Of a stretch of 7,275 nucleotides of DNA, positions 1 to 6,263 are shown piece by piece. How positions within the stretch are numbered: position 1 is the first letter of the stretch; every line of letters starts with the position of its first letter. The notes under the pieces were generated by a model. That model was given only the letters and a program-made list of their open reading frames with translations. It did not search any database and had not been told where the DNA came from. Source of the stretch: DASPXY01 sp038227745 (GTDB taxonomy: Bacteria; Planctomycetota; Planctomycetia; Gemmatales; Gemmataceae); assembly GCA_038227745.1 (NCBI GenBank), contig JBBRPS010000530.1, positions 1-7,275 on the forward strand, given 5' to 3'. Made by a program: the position numbers and the translations under genes.

Positions 1-75
1 CCGGTCGCCCTTGAGGGCGGCGAGGGCCACTTGGGATTTGAACACCGGTGAGTGAGACTGCCGCTTGCGTACCAT
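1..75 (-). CDS. IS3-family transposase OrfA, N-terminal 25 residues (partial)
   Basis: The minus strand from ATG at 75 reads MVRKRQSHSPVFKSQVALAA and continues LKGDR to the window edge. This is the conserved N-terminus of the helix-turn-helix OrfA of IS3-family elements (basic start, SP-x-FK-x-x-VALAALKGD), which binds the terminal repeats and with OrfB forms the transposase through programmed frameshifting. The start is fixed by AGGAAAGGGGG at 90-80 on the minus strand, four bases before the ATG. The gene runs off the left edge, so nothing can be said about its integrity. It is too short for most gene callers. Confidence 0.82.
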   Translation of the reverse strand, partial: MVRKRQSHSPVFKSQVALAALKGDR

Positions 76-112
76 CGTTCCCCCTTTCCTGGGCCACCAC
101 AGTAGCTTAATC

Positions 113-135
113 GGTGGTCCAGTTTTCGGGGTCCA
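113..135 (-). repeat. IS3-family terminal inverted repeat
   Basis: On the minus strand 135-113 reads TGGACCCCGAAAACTGGACC followed by ACC. It starts with TG, as IS3-family ends do, and lies 37 bp upstream of orfA. The outer edge at 135/136 marks the insertion point in the aldo/keto reductase fragment. The partner repeat is outside the window. Confidence 0.75.
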
Positions 136-456
136 CTATACCCGTTCGCCGTGGACCAGCAATCGCTCGCGGCGGTCCGGCGGCAGTTCCGGGTCGCGGA
201 GGGCGGACAGGTTCTCGTCGAGCTGCTCCAGCGTCGCGGGCGCCGACCAGCACGCGCTCACGCCCTGCTGCGCCAGCGTGTAGCGGTAGCAGTCCGCGGC
301 GCTCGGCGGCGACGTCTCGCCCTGGCCCTGGAGCAGCCGGCCGTAACAGGTGTTGTTGAACGTCAGGAGGCTCGTCCCCAGTTCGACGGCCTTCGGGAAG
401 ACGTGCTGCTCGGCCCCGCGGTGGGCGGCGCTGTGCCGCATCATTACCGGATCCCA
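136..456 (-). pseudogene. Aldo/keto reductase, C-terminal fragment
   Basis: The minus strand carries about 105 codons that read as the C-terminal third of an aldo/keto reductase (NAD(P)H-dependent carbonyl reduction). Recognisable pieces are VMMRHSAAHRGAEQHVFPKA (near 447-388), then LLTFNNTCYGRLL, PPSAADCYRYTLAQQGVS, and SAPATLEQLDENLSAL, which matches the end of the barrel and the cofactor-binding C-terminal stretch of the family. The N-terminal two thirds, with the catalytic Asp/Tyr/Lys/His tetrad, are absent: homology stops near 456, where RT sequence on the other strand begins. At the 3' end the frame closes with TAG at 138-136, immediately against the IS end at 135, so the last residues were probably also lost to the insertion. 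No start codon or promoter is left. It is surely non-functional. The frame stays open leftward through the RT only because of high GC. Confidence 0.72.
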
Positions 457-462
457 GCCGGG

Positions 463-1170
463 GGCGCCGACATCCTCCTCAAGTTCGACCTGACGGACTT
501 CTTCCCGACCGTCCACTATTACCGCGTCGTCGGCCTGTTCGCGAGCCTGGGCTACTACGTCGGCAACGCGCGCTTCGGCGCGGCCGACGACTGCACTCAC
601 ATCGCCCCGACGCTGGCGCGCCTGTGCTGCTACACGCCCGACCCGCGGCAGTGGGGCAACGCGGTGCTGCCGCCGGGCGCCCCGACCTCGCCGAGCATCT
701 CCAACCTCGTGTGCCGCCGCCTCGATGCCCGCCTGACCGGCCTGGCGAAGCGCAACGATGGCGTCTGCACGCGCTACGCCGACGACCTCACCTTCTCGTT
801 CAAGACGAAGGACGTGAACCTCGGCCGTTTCCGCTGGTGGGTCGATCAGGTCTGCCACCAGGAGGGCTTCTTCGTCAACCAGAAGAAGTTCCGCGTGATC
901 CGCGATTCGCAGCGGCAGCTCGTCACGGGGATCGTCGTGAACGACGAGCTGCGCGTGCCGCGCGACGAGCGGCGCCGCTTCCGCGCCATCCTGCACAACT
1001 GCCGCAAGCACGGCATCGCGTCGCAGGCCGGGGACAACCCGCGCTTCGGCGGCTACCTGCGCGGCTATGCCAGCTACATCCACATGGTCCACCCCGAGGA
1101 GGGGACGGAGCTGCTGCGGCAGGTCGAGGAGCTGCTGGGGCCGGAAGTCGAGGACGAGGGAGGTGCGTGA
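463..1170 (+). pseudogene. Retron-like reverse transcriptase, 5'-truncated
   Basis: This is the catalytic part of an RNA-directed DNA polymerase. From 463 it reads GADILLKFDLTDFFPTVHYY (first catalytic Asp in FDLTDFF), then the long region ending PPGAPTSPSISNL (670-705), TRYADDLTFSF with the YADD active site at 775-786, and VTGIVVN with the VTG triplet at 922-930 that is typical of retron-type RTs, followed by a basic C-terminal tail. What is missing is everything before motif A, including the N-terminal fingers and the NAxxH element of retron RTs. The frame stays open upstream to a GTG at 151, but those roughly 100 residues are antisense to the aldo/keto reductase fragment and look nothing like an RT. 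The core shows no stop or frameshift, so the truncation looks recent, or this is an assembly join. The stop at 1168-1170 overlaps the next start. A chimeric 339-residue product from 151 is formally possible. Confidence 0.8.
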
Positions 1171-1172
1171 TG
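1158..1172 (+). promoter_or_regulatory. RBS and overlapping stop/start (TGATG) joining RT and FGE-like gene
   Basis: GGGAGG at 1158-1163 precedes the ATG at 1170-1172 by six bases, and the RT stop TGA (1168-1170) shares its last base with that ATG. This arrangement decides the start of the FGE-like gene, even though its frame is open far upstream, and suggests translational coupling with the RT. Confidence 0.7.
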
Positions 1173-2135
1173 GCGAAGAAGCAGAGCAAGCAGCCGTCCG
1201 CGGACCTCCTCGGCGAACTGGACGCGGTGCGCCACGACGGCGACGAGGCCGGCCGCGCCCTGAAGGCGTGGCGCGTCGTCCTGCGCGGGTCGGGGAACAG
1301 CGACCTGCCGGTGCTGCTGGACTACGCCCTGGAGCACGGCCTGGTCCGCCCGTGTGACACCGAGCAGGGCAAGGCGCAGACGGGCCGGCCAGCGCAGACG
1401 ACCACCTGGGTCAACCCAATCGACGGCTCGGAGATGGTGTGGATCCCGCCCGGGCCATTCTGCGTCGGCCCCGACAGGGAACGCGCCGGCGCCGAGGGCT
1501 TCTCACTGGCGCGCTTCCCGGTGACCAACGCGCAGTTCAGGCGCTTCCTCGACGAGACGAAGTACACGCCGCCCGAGGACCACCCGGCGAACACCACGTT
1601 CCTCAATCACTGGAACAAGGGGCAGCAGATCCCGAAGGGACTGGAGGACCACCCGGTCGTGTGGGTGTCGTTCCTCGACGCGCTCAGTTATTGCAAGTGG
1701 GCGGGGCTGACGCTGCCGACGGAGTGGCTGTGGGAGAAGGCGGCGCGCGGGCCGGACGGCCGGACGTTCCCGTGGGGGAACGCGGAGGGCGCCGCCGCGC
1801 ACCTCACAAACGTGGCCGGCAAGAAGACGTGCCCGGTGGGCAGCTACCCGCGCACGCGGACGCCCTACGGCTGCGAGGACATGGTCGGCAACGTCTCGGA
1901 ATGGTGCCAGATGACTCGGGGGGACGACTCCGCGCAGGTCCCCGAGCCGTGGCCGGCAGTGCCGTACGGCGACGAGGACGAGCCCGTCCACGCGGCAGTG
2001 CGCGGCAGCTGTTTTCTGCGCAGCGTGTCGCCGCGGCTGGCGAGCAGTCACCGGCGGAAGCTGTCGGTCACGCGGCGCAACTACTGGGTCGGCTTCCGGC
2101 CGGCGCTGTTCCTGCCGTGCCGCCCTGGCGTGTAG
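1170..2135 (+). CDS. FGE/SUMF1-fold protein, probably not catalytic
   Basis: A 321-residue protein with a formylglycine-generating-enzyme (sulfatase-modifying factor) fold from about residue 80 to 315. Family landmarks in order: NPIDGSEMVWIPPGPFCVG (82-100), FSLARFPVTNAQFRRFLDE (111-129), HPVVWVSFLDALSYCKWAGL (161-180) with LPTEWLWEKAARG, FPWGN (200-204), YGCEDMVGNVSEW (233-245), and the closing GFRPAL (308-313). True FGEs oxidise a sulfatase cysteine using a Cys pair in the last subdomain. Here that stretch reads RGSCFLRSVSPRLASSHRR (279-296) with only one Cys, so a binding or scaffold role is likelier than catalysis. Residues 1-75 are basic at the start and unrecognised. There is no signal peptide, so it is probably cytoplasmic. 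The start ATG at 1170 shares one base with the RT stop, with GGGAGG at 1158-1163 six bases upstream, so the two are probably co-translated. Confidence 0.85.
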   Translation: MAKKQSKQPSADLLGELDAVRHDGDEAGRALKAWRVVLRGSGNSDLPVLLDYALEHGLVRPCDTEQGKAQTGRPAQTTTWVNPIDGSEMVWIPPGPFCVGPDRERAGAEGFSLARFPVTNAQFRRFLDETKYTPPEDHPANTTFLNHWNKGQQIPKGLEDHPVVWVSFLDALSYCKWAGLTLPTEWLWEKAARGPDGRTFPWGNAEGAAAHLTNVAGKKTCPVGSYPRTRTPYGCEDMVGNVSEWCQMTRGDDSAQVPEPWPAVPYGDEDEPVHAAVRGSCFLRSVSPRLASSHRRKLSVTRRNYWVGFRPALFLPCRPGV

Positions 2136-2137
2136 AA

Positions 2138-2182
2138 CTCGCCTGGCGAGCGGCGCGGCCGGGCGCAACTGTGGTTGCCCCC
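2138..2182 (+). terminator. Two small stem-loops after the FGE-like gene
   Basis: Just after the stop at 2133-2135 there is a short dyad CTCG-CCTGG-CGAG (2138-2150). A second hairpin at 2162-2181 has stem GCAAC/GTTGC, loop TGTG and an outer GG/CC pair. No T-run follows, so a classical intrinsic terminator is not shown. They may end the RT-FGE transcript or simply reflect GC-rich spacer sequence. Confidence 0.25.
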
Positions 2183-2203
2183 GCGGCGCCTCTCGCTTAT
2201 CCT
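2175..2203 (+). promoter_or_regulatory. Possible sigma70-type promoter for the Uma2 gene
   Basis: TTGCCC at 2175-2180 and TATCCT at 2198-2203 are spaced by 17 bases and lie about 40 bases before the Uma2 start. Each box matches four of six consensus positions. This is the best candidate in the 108-base gap between the FGE-like and Uma2 genes. The -35 box overlaps the second stem-loop, so both calls cannot be given much weight. Confidence 0.3.
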
Positions 2204-2243
2204 GAAACGGACGCCTGGGCGCCCCCGAACGAGAGGTCAGGCC

Positions 2244-3104
2244 ATGAACGCACCGCTGCTGCTCCCCGACCGCGACACCATCACCTACCCCGAAAGTGAT
2301 GGTCTGCCCATTGCCGACAATACCCTTCAGCTCCAGTACATCTTCGTCATCCTGGGCGGCCTCGACGCGCTGTTCGCCGACCACCCGACCGTCTTCGTCG
2401 CGGGCAACTTGTTGTGGTATCCCGTGCAGGGCAATAACACGATCCGCCAGGCGCCCGACGTGTTCGCCGCGTTCGGCCGGCCCAAGGGCCACCGCGGCTC
2501 GTACCGGCAGTGGGAGGAGGGCGATATCGCCCCGCAGGTGGTCTTCGAGATCCTGTCGCCCGGCAACCGGCGCGGCGAGCTGGCAGAGAAGTTCGCGTTC
2601 TACCAGCGCTACGGGGTCGAGGAGTATTACGTCTATGACCCGGACCGGGGGATCCTATTGGGCTGGCAGCGACAGGAAGATCAGTTCGTCGAGATCGTGT
2701 TCATGTTCGGCTGGGTGAGTCCCCGGCTGGGGATCCGGTTCGAGCTGGTCGGCAAGGAGTTGGAGTTGTACCGGCCGGACGAGCGCAAGTTCGCCACCTA
2801 CGCGGAACTGGACAAGAGCTGGCAGAAGGAGCACGCCGAGCGGAAACAGATGGCCCGCGAGGCGGCGCTGGAGAAGCAGCGGGCCGAGGAGCAGGCACGG
2901 CGCGCTGACCTGGAAAGTGAACGCGCCGAGGAGCAGGCGCGCCGCGCCGAGGAGCAGGCGCGCCGCGCCGAGGAGCAGGCGCGCCGCGCCGACCTGGAGA
3001 GCCAACGCGCCGAGGAACAGACGCGCCGCGCCGACCTGGAGAGCCAACGCGCCGAGAAATTGCTGGTCCGACTTAGGGCGCTCGGGATCGACCCGGACGC
3101 CTGA
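2244..3104 (+). CDS. Uma2-family PD-(D/E)XK endonuclease-like protein with coiled-coil tail
   Basis: A 286-residue protein. Residues about 25-180 form a Uma2 (DUF820) domain, a restriction-endonuclease-like fold that is highly multiplied in cyanobacteria and planctomycetes, mostly without known targets. The acidic and basic positions expected of the fold are present: D72 in APDVFAAF, E102 in VVFEILSPGN, and K116 in ELAEKFAFYQRYGVEEYYVYDP. Residues about 190-277 are a charged helix. From 213 it is built of nine seven-residue units, alternating mostly RAEEQAR and RADLESQ, predicted to form a coiled coil, and it ends LRALGIDPDA. Such tails are known in planctomycete Uma2 proteins and probably mediate oligomerisation. 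The ATG at 2244 is chosen over upstream in-frame codons because GAGAGG (2231-2236) lies seven bases before it. The gene faces the acetyltransferase tail to tail. Nuclease activity is inferred from the fold only. Confidence 0.85.
   Translation: MNAPLLLPDRDTITYPESDGLPIADNTLQLQYIFVILGGLDALFADHPTVFVAGNLLWYPVQGNNTIRQAPDVFAAFGRPKGHRGSYRQWEEGDIAPQVVFEILSPGNRRGELAEKFAFYQRYGVEEYYVYDPDRGILLGWQRQEDQFVEIVFMFGWVSPRLGIRFELVGKELELYRPDERKFATYAELDKSWQKEHAERKQMAREAALEKQRAEEQARRADLESERAEEQARRAEEQARRAEEQARRADLESQRAEEQTRRADLESQRAEKLLVRLRALGIDPDA
2880..3068 (+). repeat. 21-bp in-frame tandem array encoding heptads
   Basis: Nine consecutive 21-base units lie inside the Uma2 gene. Three adjacent units (2922-2942, 2943-2963, 2964-2984) encode RAEEQAR with almost the same bases. 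The two RADLESQ units (2985-3005 and 3027-3047) also match each other. Because each unit is seven codons, gain or loss of units would keep the frame and only change coiled-coil length. Confidence 0.85.
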
Positions 3105-3111
3105 GCCGCAA

Positions 3112-3134
3112 GGCAGCGCCCCTGCCGCGCTGTT
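3112..3134. terminator. Stem-loop between convergent genes, possible bidirectional terminator
   Basis: CAGCGC (3114-3119) pairs with GCGCTG (3127-3132) around a seven-base loop, extendable by two G-T pairs at 3112-3113 and 3133-3134. It sits in the 58-base gap between the Uma2 stop and the acetyltransferase stop, the expected place for a shared terminator. No T-run follows on the plus strand. Confidence 0.4.
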
Positions 3135-3162
3135 GGCCGATGTCCCGCGCGGCCCGCGTCGG

Positions 3163-3657
3163 CTACACGCCCACGATCTCACTCCGCCGTTCCATCAGGA
3201 GCACGTCCCGCCAGACGCCGTGCAGTCGGCCGAGGCGCTCGCGCCGTCCCACCTCGCGGAACCCGCACGCCTTCTGCAGCGCGACGCTCGCCGCGTTCTC
3301 GGGGAACGTGCCGCCCTGCAGCGTCCAGATGCCGGTCCGCTCCGACTCCTCGATCAGCGCCCGCAGCAGCGCCTTGCCGGCGCCCCGCCCGCGCGCCGAG
3401 CCGCCCACGTAAACGCTGACCTCGGCGACGCCGGCGTAGACCTGCCGCGCCGACACCGGGCTGAGCGCCGCCCACCCCAGAAGGCCGCTCGCCGCACGTG
3501 CGGCGAGCCGGCAGACGCGCAGGCGGGCGCGGTCCCACGCCTCCCACTCCGGGGCCTCCGTCTCGAACGTCGCCTGGCCGGTGGCGATGCCCTCCAGGTA
3601 GATGCGCCGCACCTCCGGCCAGTCCTCGTCGCGCATCGCGGTGACCGTGAAGTCCAC
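3163..3657 (-). CDS. GNAT N-acetyltransferase, phosphinothricin/MnaT type
   Basis: A 164-residue single-domain GNAT enzyme, expected to move an acetyl group from acetyl-CoA to the amino group of a small molecule. IYLEGIATGQATFETEAPEW (19-38) is characteristic of the phosphinothricin/methionine-sulfone acetyltransferase branch. Motif A is AEVSVYVGGSARGRGAGKAL, with the acetyl-CoA pyrophosphate loop RGRGAG at 89-94. FPENAASVALQKACGF (118-133) and GVWRDVLLMER (147-157) close the domain. The length is usual for the family. The start is GTG at 3657, set by GGAGG six bases upstream (3668-3664) and by an in-frame stop shortly before. There is no membrane segment. It converges on the Uma2 gene and diverges from the ATPase. 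The true substrate cannot be read from sequence: this branch covers both amino-acid analogues such as methionine sulfone and herbicide-like compounds. Confidence 0.9.
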   Translation of the reverse strand: MDFTVTAMRDEDWPEVRRIYLEGIATGQATFETEAPEWEAWDRARLRVCRLAARAASGLLGWAALSPVSARQVYAGVAEVSVYVGGSARGRGAGKALLRALIEESERTGIWTLQGGTFPENAASVALQKACGFREVGRRERLGRLHGVWRDVLLMERRSEIVGV

Positions 3658-3658
3658 G

Positions 3659-3754
3659 TCAGGCCTCCACCTTCAGGCGCTCGCGGATCTGCATCAAGAT
3701 CCGCCCGCAGTTTCTGCTTGCGGCTGCGCCCCGGCCGCGGCATACCTTTTGCAT
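3659..3754 (-). other. Tiny possible leader ORF (31 codons) before the acetyltransferase
   Basis: On the minus strand an ATG at 3754 opens 31 codons ending in GRILMQIRERLKVEA and TGA at 3661-3659. One base separates that stop from the GTG start of the acetyltransferase. It could be a leader peptide that couples translation, the remains of a longer upstream gene, or chance. GGGGA directly precedes the ATG, too close to be a good ribosome site. I do not recognise the sequence. Confidence 0.22.
3683..3704. repeat. Perfect 8-bp inverted repeat upstream of the acetyltransferase
   Basis: GCGGATCT (3683-3690) and AGATCCGC (3697-3704) are exact reverse complements separated by six bases. The dyad lies 26 bases upstream of the acetyltransferase start, inside the tiny ORF, within the 193-base gap shared with the divergent ATPase. 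It could be an operator or an mRNA hairpin. No known operator is recognised. The rest of the gap (3705-3850) shows no clear promoter box to me. Confidence 0.45.
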
Positions 3755-3850
3755 TCCCCATCCCCATGCCCGGAACGACTTCCCCGTCGGGAGCTTCACG
3801 TTTTCTCGGGCTGCGACCGCCGTCCTTCAACCTGCGCCGAGCCTCCCTCC

Positions 3851-6263
3851 ATGAGCGATATCGACCGTCCCGACGCCTTCTACCTGGGCCGCGAGTACGA
3901 CCTAGAGAAGAAGATCGTCCTCGATCAACCCGTTTTCTACCCGGCCCACGACCTGACCACGCACGGTGTCGTCGTCGGCATGACGGGGTCCGGCAAGACC
4001 GGCCTGTACGTCAGCCTCCTCGAGGAGGCGGCCCTGCGCGGCATCCCCTGTGTCGTCATCGACCTGAAAGGCGACCTGAGCAACCTGCTGCTCAACTTCC
4101 CCGAGATGCGCCCCGAGGACTTCGAGCCGTGGGTCGATGCCGACGACGCCCGCCGCAAGAACCTCTCCGTCTCCGACTACGCGCACGCGCTCGCCCTGAC
4201 CTGGAAACAGGGCCTCGCCGACTGGGGCGCGGACGCCGGCCGCGTCGCGCGCCTGCGTGACTCGTCGGACTGGCGCATCTACACGCCGGGCAGCGAGGCG
4301 GGACTGCCGGTGTCGGTCATCCAGAACTTCGCGGCCCCGGCTGGCGCCATCGACCGCGAGACGCTCAACGAGCGCGTCGAATCCACAACCACGGCCCTGC
4401 TCGGCCTGACGAAGATCAGCGGCGACCCGGTGCAGTCGCGCGAGCACATCCTCATCGCCAACCTGCTGCTCAACGCCTGGGTGAACGGCCGCGACCTCGA
4501 CCTGCCGCGTCTCATCAGCGAGATCACCGCTCCGCCGCTGCGCAAGATCGGCACCTTCGACATCGACATGTTCTACCCCGAGGAGGACCGGCTGCAGCTC
4601 GCGCTGGCGCTGAACAACCTCCTCGCGTCGCCGAGCTTCTCGACGTGGATCACCGGCGAGCCGCTCAACCTGGCGTCGATGCTCCACGGCCCCGATGGCA
4701 AGCCGCGTCAGCTTATCTTTTATCTCGCGCACCTGGAAGACTCGCAGCGCATGTTCTTCCTCACGCTGCTGCTGGCGGAGATGCTGACCTGGACGCGCAC
4801 CCAGTCGGGCACGAGCAGCCTGCGGGCGCTCCTGTACTTCGACGAGGTGTTCGGCTACCTGCCGCCCTACCCCGCCAACCCGCCGACGAAGCGGCCGCTG
4901 ATGACGCTGCGGAAGCAGGCGCGGGCGTTCGGCGTCGGCATCCTGCTGGCGACGCAGAACCCGATGGACCTGGACTACAAGGCATTAACGAACGCGGGCA
5001 CGTGGCTCGTCGGCAAGCTGCAGACCGACCGCGACAAGGCCCGCTTGCTGGAAGGCCTGCAAGGGGTGGCGGCGGAGCGCGGCACGCTGACGGACTCCGG
5101 CTACCTCGACACCGTCATCTCGTCGCTGGGCAACCAGGTCTTCCTGCTGCACGACGTCCACACCGGCAAGCCGCTGCTATTCCACACGCGCTGGGCGCTG
5201 TCGTACCTGTACGGCCCGATGACGCGCGAGCAGGTCGCGCAGGTGATGGCGCCGCTGAAGGCCGCGGCCGCGCGGAACGGCACGTCGTCGGCCGGCGCCT
5301 CGGCGCCGGGGCAGGTGGCGCCACGGACGTGCCCCGGTTGCAAGACGCCGGCGCCCACCGCGGCTCACTTCTGCATGCATTGCGGCGGCGAACTGCCTGC
5401 CCCGGAGGAACTCGCCGCGATGGCGCCCGCGGCGGGAGAGAACGGCGTTGCGGCCGCGCTGCCCGCGGGGCAAGTGCCGGCGCACGTGCCGCCGGTGCTG
5501 CCGCCCAGCCTGGCGCAGTTCTTCCTGCCGGTGAGCGGCGACGGCGCCGCGGGGCCGGTGCTGTTCCAGCCGCGGCTGCTGGGCTTCGCCGAGGTCCTGT
5601 TCAACGACCGCAAGCACAAGCTGGAGTACCACCACGTCTACCGCCTGCTGGCGCCGCCCGCCGACGCCATCCACCCCGAGCCGTGGCCGATGGCGGAGGA
5701 GATCCCCGAAGCGCTCCTGTCGGCGCACGAGCACGCCGAGGGCCTCTGGGCGGAGGTGCCGGAGACGGTCAACGACCCGAAGAAGCTGCGCCGGTTGGAG
5801 CAGACGCTCCTGCACTTCCTGCACAGGAACGCGAGCCTGACGATCTACCACAACCGCTTCCTCGGCCTTCTGAGCCAGTCGCAGGAAGACCGCGAGGCGT
5901 TCCTGCAGCGCTGCCGCGAGGCGGCGCAGGCGGCGGCACGGCAGGAACTGGAGGGGCCGGTGGAGTCGCCGGGCGAGGACGGCGCCGCCCCGGCCGGTCG
6001 GCGTTCTCTCGGAGGCGAAACGGCAGGCGCGGGCGGCGAAGCTGGAGGAAAAGTGGCGGAAACGGGCGGAGGACGTGCGCGACGTGCGCCTGGCGCCGCG
6101 CAAGGCGGACATTCGCGTGACGCACTTCGGGCTGGCGTGGGCGCCGTACCGGCACGCCGATGGCGAGGGCGTCCCGGCACTGGTGCCGGCGTACGAGGCG
6201 CGCGAGATCCCGCCGGAGAGTTGGCGCTCGGCGGCAACGCAGCAGGAGGCGGAAGTGCTGTGA
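3851..6263 (+). CDS. HerA-like (DUF87/DUF853-type) ATPase with zinc ribbon, frameshifted near C-terminus
   Basis: A large RecA/FtsK-HerA-like P-loop ATPase of about 800 residues. Walker A is GMTGSGKTG (43-51), followed by CVVIDLKGDLSNLLLNFPE (67-85), as in HerA/VirB4-like pumps. Walker B is LLYFDEVFGYL (327-337), and a sensor-like GVGILLATQNP is at 361-371. A zinc ribbon CPGC...CMHC (C494, C497, C508, C511) follows, then an uncharacterised domain (about 540-700) and a charged helical end. The start ATG 3851 is chosen for MSDIDRPDAFYLG. The frame is open back to 3602, but that part is antisense to the acetyltransferase. No good Shine-Dalgarno is seen. In the starting frame the end becomes Gly/Ala/Arg-rich and stops at 6364. 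The family-like end (KLEEKWRKRAEDVRD to ITHFGLAWAPYR-like to QQEAEVL) is in the next frame, stopping at 6263. Role unknown; HerA-like pumps act in DNA processing, and no nurA partner is visible. Confidence 0.85.
5981..6003 (+). other. Probable frameshift site in the ATPase gene
   Basis: The coding signal moves from the starting frame to the next frame between a frame-closing TGA at 5871 (which bars the second frame earlier) and about 6003. The best local candidate is the run of four C at 5988-5991, where one extra base would explain the shift. It may be a sequencing or assembly indel, a real mutation or, less likely, programmed frameshifting. In the second frame the 87 codons from 6003 to 6263 are charged and family-like, whereas the first frame becomes low-complexity. 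Confidence 0.65.

Larger units (their letters stand above)
1..135 (-). mobile_element. Left end of an IS3-family insertion sequence (partial)
   Basis: One end of an insertion sequence enters the window from the left. Read on the minus strand, it starts at 135 with a terminal repeat beginning TGGACCCCGAAAACTGGACC, then a 37-bp leader with a strong Shine-Dalgarno, then the start of an IS3-type orfA. This order (terminal repeat, short leader, orfA) is the usual layout of the left end of IS3-family elements, and the CCGAAAACTGGACC core is a typical IS3-family end. The rest of the element, including orfB (DDE integrase), the other terminal repeat and the target duplication, lies outside the window, so the element cannot be assigned to a subgroup or called intact. 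Confidence 0.85.

Noticed and set aside
151..462. N-terminal 104 residues of the RT frame opened by GTG at 151
   Set aside because: The residues are Arg/Ala/Val-rich, match no RT region, and are exactly antisense to a recognisable aldo/keto reductase.
457..1092. Minus-strand continuation of the reductase frame through the RT
   Set aside because: No reductase similarity beyond about 456; it is an antisense shadow of the RT kept open by high GC.
624..1169. Upstream extension of the FGE-like gene to an ATG at 624
   Set aside because: This part is an out-of-frame shadow of the RT; the start at 1170 has a proper ribosome site and the family N-terminus begins later.
1170..2243. Diversity-generating retroelement (RT plus FGE-fold variable protein)
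   Set aside because: The RT has retron-type motifs (GAPTSP, VTG) and not the DGR-type pattern. The C-terminal codons of the FGE-like gene are not rich in AAY-derived codons, and no near-copy of its 3' end that could serve as a template repeat is visible in the window.
2880..3068. CRISPR-like array
   Set aside because: The repeats are contiguous 21-bp coding units without spacers and encode a coiled coil.
3602..3850. Longer ATPase start
   Set aside because: This stretch is antisense to the acetyltransferase start and spacer sequence; MSDIDRP at 3851 fits the family N-terminus.
2917..4260. 447-residue plus-strand frame across the heptad array, acetyltransferase and ATPase start
   Set aside because: It reads the tandem array and two genes in wrong frames, giving Arg/Pro/Ala-rich sequence.
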